Assembly: GCA_905160935.1 (NCBI GenBank)
Contig: CAJHZI010000489.1
Span: 62,001 to 126,000 of the forward strand
DNA: 64,000 nucleotides
Direction of reading: 5' to 3'
Source of the DNA: Enchytraeus crypticus
Taxonomy: Eukaryota; Annelida; Clitellata; Enchytraeida; Enchytraeidae
The notes under the pieces are model-generated. The model saw only the letters and a program-made list of their open reading frames with translations, ran no database searches and was not told the origin of the DNA. The position numbers and the translations under genes are program-made. How positions within the stretch are numbered: the first letter of the stretch is position 1; each line of letters opens with the position of its first letter. Below are positions 56,880 to 64,000 of this stretch, in pieces.

Positions 56880-57005
56880 AAAAAAGCTAAGGTTAATGTC
56901 AGTTTCCTCACTCGAAAGCGATGTCAGTGACGGTCGAGCCCAGGATTTGAACCCGCACCATCAGATCTGCGGTCGAGTGTCTTACCGACTTCGACACTGG
57001 CTCAA
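56880..57005 (-). mobile_element. SINE-A copy, minus strand, well preserved
   Basis: GGTTAATGTCAGTTTCCTCA, GCGATGTCAGTGACGGTCGA, CAGGATTTGAACCCGCACCA, GATCTGCGGTCGAGTGTC. Confidence 0.82.
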
Positions 57006-57014
57006 CTTGGTTTA

Positions 57015-57250
57015 GGTGCGCGTCAACTGTCGAAGTTAAGCTGCATCGACCTCGGTTAGTAGGCCTACTTTGTGGGTGACCACCTTGGAAGATCGAGTGT
57101 TGGTAAAAGCTTAGGAAGGGAAAAAATCCCAGGGTGATGGTAGGTTATTCTTAAATCCGCGCCGGCTGCAATTGATGCGCCATCAAAAGGCAATGGTTAC
57201 TAATAACCATGGCGAGGAAGGAGGAAATGGATCTTAAACAAGCATCTGTG
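57015..57250 (+). mobile_element. 5S rRNA-like SINE (SINE3 type) or 5S pseudogene
   Basis: 57028-57112 follows the second half of animal 5S rRNA: GTCGAAGTTAAGC, CTCGGTTAGTA, TGTGGGTGACCACCTTGGAA, ATCGAGTGTTGGTAAAAGCTT. The internal promoter blocks (A-box GAAGTTAAGC and C-box GGGTGACCACCTTGG) are recognisable, with a short insertion between them. The unrelated tail (AAAAATCCCAGGGTGATGG, CCGCGCCGGCTGCAATTGAT) continues past the 5S part, as in 5S-derived SINEs. Only one copy is seen here. Confidence 0.6.
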
Positions 57251-57309
57251 CTTCCTGATCCAGTGTGCCGTTATGTTATTCTCTAACCGTGTCATAATTA
57301 TTGAGAGTT

Positions 57310-57560
57310 AACGTAATAAAAACAAACATTATAGTAAAACGATCAACTACCTATCACACTTAATAACATATGCGTTAATAACACATGCGTTAATAACACA
57401 TGCGTTAATAACACATCCGTTAGGTTATTTATTCCGTTTTTTGTGTTACCAGTCCAGTGAATACCTGAGATTTTACTCACAGATCAGAGCGGCCTGTATT
57501 CGAGCCACGAGAGTTCAATTCACCTCAGGATCTGTCATTTAAAACTTCATGTCTTTAGCC
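57310..57560 (-). mobile_element. SINE-D copy with internal 17-bp expansion
   Basis: Minus strand: GAAGTTTTAAATGACAGATC, B box region CGTGGCTCGAATACAGG, CAGTGAATACC..ACTGGACTGGT side, and the closing TTATTA block. Four tandem ACACATGCGTTAATA units at 57362-57422 expand the 3' half. Confidence 0.75.
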
Positions 57561-58050
57561 ACACCTTTACCTTTTTTGTACTTATTGATATTTTTTTCTT
57601 TTTTAGAATTGTGACAAGTGTATAATTTAATTTATCTGAACCTTCAATGATTAGGCGAAATAGTGTGTCATTCTCATTTGTTAAAGAGGTGGTGGATAAC
57701 GTGGATTTCTTGAGTGATGAGAATGTATATGCGGCGTCCAAAAAATAAAGTTTCGAAATAAATTAGATAATGCACTTAACTTTGAATGCGGATTGAAATA
57801 AGGAAAAAGTTTGAGTCACTTTACTATTATGATCGCGTTTCAGCAGTTATAAAGTAGTAATGATGTTAGCACTTCTCATAAATTCAACAAAAAAATTAAT
57901 AAACTGCTACACAAAATACAATTTAGGGACCACTCAATCAAATTAACAACTCGTCTGTTACTGTGTAACTGTGGTTAGAAATATGCAATCTTTAATTGAT
58001 GCAGTATTACTATTCGTTGAATTCATATAGCGACGATTTTGACTTTTCTA
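57561..58050. other. No gene seen
   Basis: AT-rich; the ORF of 64 codons at 57547-57741 overlaps the SINE edge and has no family match. Confidence 0.45.
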
Positions 58051-58054
58051 AATT

Positions 58055-58270
58055 AGTCTCTCTCTCTCTTAGTGCACTGCCTACTGGCAGGTCCATGGTA
58101 TATAACTCTTCCACTCTTCTCTGTCTTCCGCCTTCCTCTTCATTTCCACATATGAGTGGGTCTTGAAATCATCTAACTTACCTAATCTAGGCCTGCCCCT
58201 GCCTCTTTTTCCTTCCAGTCTACAGTTCTAAGAACTCTTTTAATTGACCTTCTCCATTAAAAGGTGAAGG
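58055..58270 (-). mobile_element. LINE family E, 3' end
   Basis: TCTCTCTCTCTTAGTGCACT (tail side), then GGCAGGTCCATGGTATATAA, CCTTCCTCTTCATTTCCACA, GGCCTGCCCCTGCCTC. The (TC)n is the (GA)n tail. Confidence 0.85.
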
Positions 58271-58491
58271 TCATAGAAGGTAGAATAGCAGAAACACTGC
58301 ACTAATGACACAATTATACTTCGACAGCATAGTTTGAACAAATTCAGAAGCACTAAGAAAGATTACCACTCAATGCGCATTAAGCACATTAAGCTTGTAT
58401 TTTAGTAATGAAAAATAAAATTAAAGGTTATTACATGCTAAGTGCCGTACGAATTATGTTTGGAATCCATATATTAAATTTTAAAGTAATT

Positions 58492-58497
58492 TTTATT
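58492..58497 (-). terminator. Candidate poly(A) signal of TANGO6
   Basis: AATAAA on the minus strand about 265 nt past the stop; AT-rich surroundings make chance likely. Confidence 0.3.
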
Positions 58498-58761
58498 TAG
58501 TTGTTTATGATAACTGAACTCTTCTGTAAAGTAGTCTCGAAGACCGATTTCAGCCAAGGCACTGCTACTGCTACATAAGTATTCGTTGTTAATGATAATA
58601 ATATTGATTGTAATAATAAAGACAGTAATAAAAATTTACTTAATACAAGTTTCTAATTGTATATAAAGTGATAACAATGAACAATGATAACAGTTAAATA
58701 CTGCTTTAGATTTCGACTTTCAGCTCAATACAACTGCATGCGGACCACAGTATTGTAAATT

Positions 58762-58953
58762 TCAGTTCATATCGAAAGGATCGAGCACATGGATTCGTTT
58801 TGTGAAGGAAGGTTTCGGAAAGAGAAATTCTTTAACAATAATATCAAGTTGTTCCAGCGCTAGTTGAACGTGCTGCTGAACAACGGTGTCTTTATCAACG
58901 ACGGCTGTATGCTTGAGTAGCTTGTACAACTCAAGCAGAGTGGAATTTAGTAT
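58762..58953 (-). CDS. TANGO6: TANGO6 last exon
   Basis: 63 codons plus stop, acceptor TTTCAG. Encodes ILNSTLLELYKLLKHTAVVD, VQLALEQLDIIVKEFLFPKP and the end VLDPFDMN, matching the family's C-terminal LYRLLKH..LALEELD..FLFP pattern. Confidence 0.92.
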   Translation of the reverse strand: MLNSTLLELYKLLKHTAVVDKDTVVQQHVQLALEQLDIIVKEFLFPKPSFTKRIHVLDPFDMN

Positions 58954-61900
58954 CTGAAAAACAGCAAAGCAATAAACACCAGTGCAATAATGCATACATT
59001 AAAACATTCAGTGTCATAAAGGGCCTAAATGTATAACTATATCTCATGAAAATTTGAAGCAACGTTTTAACTTTCCCAGAACGAACTTCAGAAAAGTAGA
59101 ATTTAGGCTGTTCTTTTATGAAATAAATCTGCAGCATATCTAATCTAAATCATCTCTAATCTAGATCATATCAAATCTAGATCATCTCCAATCTAGATAA
59201 TCTCTAAAGTAAAGAATCTCTATCCGAGGGCTCCTCTATACATCATACAATAATACTAGGTTCGATACTGGTTTCAAATGGAATAACAATTTAGCAGAAA
59301 AAAGTGTGGGAATCTGCTAGAGAATCTCCCTTTTTGCCTGCAGAGAGTTACACAGAAGAATATAAAACTATGCCATTTAAAGGTGTTTTATGAACTGCCG
59401 ATGACATACAATCACATACATCAAACACAAGCGCTGGAAGAGAACAGTAAAGAAAAAGGCCGATGTGATTTAAACGATTACTTACAAAGATTGGATGGAA
59501 GAGAATTCCAGATCTGCGGTGCAGCATGCAGGAAAGAACGATTAGATAGCTTAGAGCGTGAAGATAAGCTAGGTCTCACAGGAGTAACGAATTCAAAAGA
59601 CCGAGTAACAGAAGGCGGTATCATGAAAAAGGCACAGAAGGACCACCCCAAATGCCACAATCCTCTAATATAAACGCTGTCAAGGGAGGGTAAAATATTA
59701 GGATAGAGTCCACCTGCCAATGGCTAAAGTTCACACCGCTGAGAGTGAAAGAAGACTTTAAGTAGTTCAATATCTTGGATCTGCTATTTGCCTAAACAAG
59801 AGAGACATTTAATAGTACAAAAGAATATTAAGATTTTGCAATAACAGTACGAAAAAGCACGAATTAGTGAACTGAACGCGAAAAGAAACACAGCTGAAAA
59901 GGAAACTGAATTTCTAGATTCAAATGAACAAGTGAACATCATAAGATTACCAAGTTTATCGCATTTCAGTCTGGGCAACGAGTGTATTTATTTTATTATT
60001 TATTTCTTCATTTTAAATTTACTTATTTTATATTACGCACCTTGAACGTATCGCTCGATAGACCTTTCAGCAGCAGAGTAACAAACATGGCGGCTGATCT
60101 ACGAATCTCTACGTGAGACTCGTACTTGAGCAGATTGTGAACACAGAGAAAAATCTGCACAAATATAAATAAATACACAATCTATACAACTTCTTGTATA
60201 TCCCGCTTCATACCAGTCACAGAGGAGACATGACTAAACTAGCCGACAAGGCAGCGTTGCAAAGTACAGAGTTGTGCAAAATATGAACTATCATATTCAT
60301 CCAGCATCAACAGTTCAACTTCAACATGCACTAGATACTTTGACTTGTGATCTATCAGTCAGCGTTTCATGATAACAAGAGACATATGTAAGCAATTTAG
60401 AAGCCTTCTATACTACACGCTAGTATTTTTTAGAAATTAAGAACACGTATGTTAAAATCCATACCAACGTCAGAAAGGGCATTCGGTTGGTGAGCACCTA
60501 GTCTCCAGAAATTGCTACAAAAATTTAAACGAATGGAAAAGTCTCAAATAGGAGATTAGCTGGTGGTGTGGTGTAGGACATAGATGATTTGAAATTGTCT
60601 ATTTGTATCCCGACCCTTGTTAAACTGGGATTCAAGGGAGGATGATGACAATAATGAAGAACATGAATGTTAACAGAGTAGATTATAGTCTAAAAAAAGT
60701 AAATAGCTTAATATATAGCTATGATATAAACAGACAAAAATTCAAAATAATGAAATATATAAATTATACATTTCAGAAGTTTAAAAATATTTTAAAGAAT
60801 CTTTAAATTACTCGTGTAGACTGAAAGATACAATGAAGACACTTAGTCAGTTCTTAGTTAGCAGCGACAAACCTCTGAGACACAATTGCCTATGGAGAAA
60901 TGCAGACGTTCACAGATTTGAGCGAGATTAGACACAGCGCTAGCTCTCACTAGTTCGTCTTTGCTAGTTCTAATAACAGTCAGCACAGCATTCAGCAGCC
61001 TGTCCCTGTGGTGTGGCACTAGCTCGCCTGAAAGCAAAAAAACTAAGTTTAAAGTCCGTTTCTCGTTTCCAAAGCCAGTTAGTAAAGGGCAATTAGTAGA
61101 TATGAACCATTTACTTACTGATCTTCAGTCTAACTAGTTAATGATATGGTACTATCTCAGATAGACCTAAATACTAAAATTTAATAAAATTACTAAAATT
61201 TACCACTCTCTCTAGTGTCTCTCTCTCTCCATCTCTCTCTCTTTCTAGTTTTTACCCGAGAGGCAGGTCCACATTTCTATTCATTCACATCTTCTAATAC
61301 GATTTCAAACACATTCTAAAAGTCTATTTAATATAATCAACGAACAGAAGTGAGATATACAGATATCATGAATTATAACTTTGCTATACAATGTAAATGT
61401 ATTTAAATTATTTAATAAAAAACAGAGAAGCATGTATGAAAGTTATTTTCTTACAAAGTTAACTTACCTAGAGCTGTCACAACCTTTACCAACACTTCTC
61501 CCAGCTTCATGCACAACTCTGCCTGCCTTCCCTCCACGTATTCTTTTATAACTACATCCATGATAACATCAGGCTTCCTCTCTCCCAGAGCTGCTAATGC
61601 TTGGACTGCAGCCAGGTAGATATACGAATCACTATCTGACAACGAATCACGACATACAGATATAACTTGGTCAATATGATTCATCGTTTCTGAATCATTC
61701 CGTTCAATTAATCGTCTCAACATGATCAGCCCGTGACCTTGAACTGGCAGCAAAGGGTCACACAGTTCACTCATAGCTGCTCTGTAAGCACTGCTGCCAC
61801 GGTCTTCCTCAGGTTCTTCGCGTGAAGATGAATCACCAGTCTGAGGTGGTTGAGGGTTAGGACTTGACGACTGAGTATTGCGCATTGGCTTATCTGAACG

Positions 61901-63438
61901 TTCTGAGTCCTGACTTAACGACGGTATCTGACTAACTTCACCATATTCAACAGATTCAGAATCGACTAACTCAGTGAAATCCCTACTACTTAATACTTCT
62001 ATTAGTCCACGTGACGCGACTGCAGCTTCAGTTTGTCGTTCATTTGTTAAATGTGTAGAAGGTTCATCAGTTGGAATCGTTTTACTACAATTGTTATCGT
62101 TAACCCTTAAATCTAATCGATGACTAGATGAAGATTGTGTTTCATTCGTTTTACTTGCTTTTTTATTAGATGACTCGATTGTGTCTATAAAATCTTGCGA
62201 AAGACTGCCCATATTTACAAATCCATGAGTAGCTATAGCAATCTGCAAACTGGTAACCATTTCCTTGATTTCACTGTCATAATGTTTTTCAGAAAGAGTT
62301 TGAAGTAGAGGCAACAAAGTTTCGCAGTGTTTCCAATCCAAAGTTGATTTCTGCAAAAACAAGCAATTAAACATTGCTTTATGACCACCTGTTGCAAGTT
62401 ATAGAGTAAAAATACAGTGCAAATTTCACAATAGAGGAATAAGTCAAAATTGACATTTATATTTCACAACTAGCTTTCAAAGGTCAAAATATTGTCAAAG
62501 TTGGCTTTTGTAGGTCAAATTTAGCTATTACAAGTCAAAGTATAGTTCAATTTCACTAAAATCTGTCAAACAACATCAGAAATGACACAAACTATTGATA
62601 TTTTTATATTTGTTATTTTCATTGAATTTTAATAATTACCTTCTTATTGCTAACTTTTTGATTAACTGCCAAGCCAACCAACTGGTATTGGCGAAGCTTC
62701 TCAACGCTTGGAAAATACTTTCTGCCAAATAACGTCAGGTAACCAAATAACTGAATTACGCCTGAGAGTCTCATGGGAAAAAGTTCTGGGGTAACTATTA
62801 AAATACGGAGTACGACTGCATTTGCCAATAACTTCAACTGTTATTATTACTTTACAGTGCTTATGTCTAATTTTTGTTGTTACAAAATTAGTTAATAATA
62901 ATAAAGCACAAATCAGGAAATGTCACTATGTTTTAACTAATTAATAGTTATTTTTATTAATATTAGATAACTAATAGTAATTTATGTATTATAAATGATT
63001 GATGGGTTAAAATTGATACGTCAACATAAAGAAAAACTGTGCAAATTAAAGTAAAAAGGTCGCCCAAGTAATAGAATTAATAAATTTAAAAGATTGAAGT
63101 GATTAGCAATTACGTGATATATAATTTTATTATTATATGGTACTTTGTAATTATAAATCTCACTATAGCGAGATCAGTTCAGAGTGTTCAAATTTTTTGT
63201 TGTTTTTGATGATTAATTTTACACTGTTCCATATTCAAAAAACCCATATTATTTCACTTATTTAATAATATTTAAATTTAACAACAGAACTTGTAGACTT
63301 GTAAATACTCACATAGTTTTCATCGATGATAATAGCCGTCATGAGCCCAATAGACATCGACACAGTTTCTCTCTCCAGAGAGCCAAACTCTGCATCGTCT
63401 GTGTTCTCAAGCACTCTCAGCGCTCGCTCTAAAGTTGC
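58762..63438 (-). CDS. TANGO6: TANGO6 (transport and Golgi organization 6), C-terminal half
   Basis: HEAT-repeat protein of the TANGO6/RTP1 family, linked to Golgi organization; the yeast relative RTP1 helps RNA polymerase II assembly and import. Six exons lie here: 63313-63438, 62640-62837, 61468-62350, 60873-61027, 60041-60154, 58762-58953. All joints are in frame and give the last 555 aa; vertebrate TANGO6 is near 1,090 aa. Signature stretches are SLERETVSMSIGLMTAII, LLPLLQTLSEKHYDSEIKEM, LQIAIATHGF, LCDPLLPVQGHGLIMLRRLI, AAVQALAALGERKPDVIMDV, VRASAVSNLAQICERLHF, EIRRSAAMFVTLLLKGL and the end LALEQLDIIVKEFLFP. A Ser/Thr-rich disordered stretch of about 150 residues sits in the long exon. 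The 5' half of the gene lies beyond the right edge. Confidence 0.92.
59455..59645 (-). mobile_element. LINE family B, internal fragment
   Basis: Matches 13805-13985 closely (GGATGGAAGAGAATTCCAGA, GGAAAGAACGATTAGATAGC, GCTAGGTCTCACA), so the minus frame reads [20 protein letters not shown] and PQIWNSLPS. Intron of TANGO6, sense. Confidence 0.88.
60041..60154 (-). CDS. TANGO6: TANGO6 exon
   Basis: 38 codons, phase 0, acceptor GTGCAG, donor GTGCGT. Encodes IFLCVHNLLKYESHVEIRRS and MFVTLLLKGLSSDTFK. Too short to stand out as an open frame. Confidence 0.9.
60465..60650 (+). mobile_element. LINE family C, 3' fragment, plus strand
   Basis: ACCAACGTCAGAAAGGGCAT, TCGGTTGGTGAGCACCTAG, GAATGGAAAAGTCTCAAATA, ACTGGGATTCAAGGGAGGAT followed by GATGATGA. 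The only plus-strand C copy seen. Confidence 0.82.
60873..61027 (-). CDS. TANGO6: TANGO6 exon
   Basis: 155 nt, acceptor TTTCAG, donor GTTTGT. Encodes GELVPHHRDRLLNAVLTVIR, then KDELVRASAVSNLAQICERL, a HEAT motif typical of this family. Confidence 0.92.
61028..61467. other. TANGO6 intron
   Basis: Contains an imperfect (TC)n stretch at 61205-61250 with GGCAGGTCCA just after it, possibly a scrap of a LINE E 3' end. Confidence 0.4.
61468..62350 (-). CDS. TANGO6: TANGO6 long exon
   Basis: 883 nt, acceptor TTTGCAG, donor GTAAGT, ends in phase 1. Begins KSTLDWKHCETLLPLLQTLS. The middle about 150 residues are Ser/Thr/Asn/Glu-rich; then the conserved block YRAAMSELCDPLLPVQGHGL begins the RTP1-C1-like region. 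Confidence 0.93.
62640..62837 (-). CDS. TANGO6: TANGO6 exon
   Basis: 66 codons, phase 0, acceptor AACAG, donor GTAATT. Encodes LKLLANAVVLRILIVTPELF, SGVIQLFGYLTLFGRKYFPS. The Met sometimes read at its start is an upstream codon outside the exon. Confidence 0.85.
62838..63312. other. TANGO6 intron, no feature seen
   Basis: AT-rich; nothing recognised. Confidence 0.45.
63313..63438 (-). CDS. TANGO6: TANGO6 exon (first in window)
   Basis: 42 codons, phase 0 at both ends, acceptor GTTTAG, donor GTGAGT. Encodes ATLERALRVLENTDDAEFGS and LERETVSMSIGLMTAIIIDE. Confidence 0.9.
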
Positions 63439-63688
63439 CTAAACAAAATCAAATATCAACGAGTCTCAAAACGCATTGAAAATGAAAGAATCTCAGAGTA
63501 CGTCCAGGTCATGAGAAACTGAGAGATAGAAAAATTTCAAAAGCTGATTCAAGTCTTCATTTCTCTTTAACTTAAATATAATATTATTACTTCAATCAGA
63601 ATTATTTAATCTGCGTTATACACGCGAACCTAGTTGGGTCTGAGCAAATGCAAGTTAGATTCGCTGTACACCATGCGTATGTTAACAG
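63439..63688. other. TANGO6 intron
   Basis: Nothing recognised up to the repeat H copy. Confidence 0.4.
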
Positions 63689-63689
63689 G

Positions 63690-63872
63690 AGACTAAGCAG
63701 GAACTGAGGAGGGCTGGATGAAACATCCTCAGACGCCATATGTTTATTTTGTTTTGTCGGTAAGATATTCGACCGCGAATCAGTAAGTGTGGGTTTCCAA
63801 TCCTGGGCTAGTCCACTACTGACATCGCTATCGAGTGAGGAAACTGACGTTAATATTAGCTTTATCAACATT
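63690..63872 (+). mobile_element. Repeat H scrap followed by a SINE-A copy
   Basis: 63690-63745 is repeat H (GACTAAGCAGGAACTGAGGA). 63752-63870 is SINE-A: TGTCGGTAAGATATTCGACC, CACTACTGACATCGCTATCG, GAGGAAACTGACGTTAAT. The tRNA-like head is truncated. Confidence 0.7.
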
Positions 63873-64000
63873 TTTAGGCTAAAGATTGCTGCATTAAATT
63901 AAGTCATAGCCTCTACGATACGATTAAAATGTTGATATATGGATTGTTACTTAAGGGAGCAGGGAGTGTTATTAGGAATAAGTATCTTGAGCCTGGTATT

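Noticed and set aside
1449-63438. The four host genes as an operon or functional cluster
   Set aside because: Same strand but spaced by kilobases with their own signal peptides, poly(A) candidates and unrelated pathways; shared orientation alone is weak evidence.

Overview
The window is AT-rich animal (bilaterian, probably invertebrate) nuclear DNA. It carries intron-split host genes, many degenerate LINE and SINE copies, minisatellites and long (TA)n tracts. A GPI-type lachesin relative with three Ig domains and a single GDF8/11-type gene suggest an invertebrate, perhaps a lophotrochozoan or another marine group. I cannot name the species. Exon borders were placed by eye from reading frame, GT/AG sites and family knowledge; there is no transcript support.

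Four host genes are recognisable, all on the minus strand. (1) 1449-20709 encodes the AP-1 clathrin adaptor sigma subunit. It has a duplicated, apparently mutually exclusive second exon (19276-19384 or 18320-18428) and two candidate last exons (10393-10437 or 1449-1508). (2) 30749-36647 is a complete three-exon GDF8/GDF11 (myostatin-type) TGF-beta ligand, with the same intron phases as I recall for vertebrate myostatin. (3) 45015-55637 is a complete eight-exon lachesin-like cell-adhesion protein: signal peptide, three Ig domains and a GPI-type hydrophobic tail. (4) 58762-63438 is the C-terminal half of TANGO6 (six exons); the gene continues beyond the right edge.

Between and inside these genes lie at least six LINE 3'-end families (called A, B, C, E, F and G here), two tRNA-like SINE families (SINE-A and SINE-D), one 5S-rRNA-like SINE or pseudogene, a possible hAT-like non-autonomous element, at least eight minisatellites and eight long (TA)n tracts. 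The LINE copies are strongly biased to the minus strand, the strand of the host genes, and most end in family-specific simple repeats: (TTA)n, (ATG)n or (GA)n. Several perfect or near-perfect fold-back palindromes occur, three of them in or at the edge of LINE copies.

The genes do not form one pathway. AP-1 and TANGO6 serve Golgi and endosome traffic, and GDF8/11 and lachesin are secreted or surface proteins. The most interesting item is the AP-1 sigma locus. Its alternative exons would give up to four isoforms that differ in the dileucine-signal pocket region and at the C-terminus.
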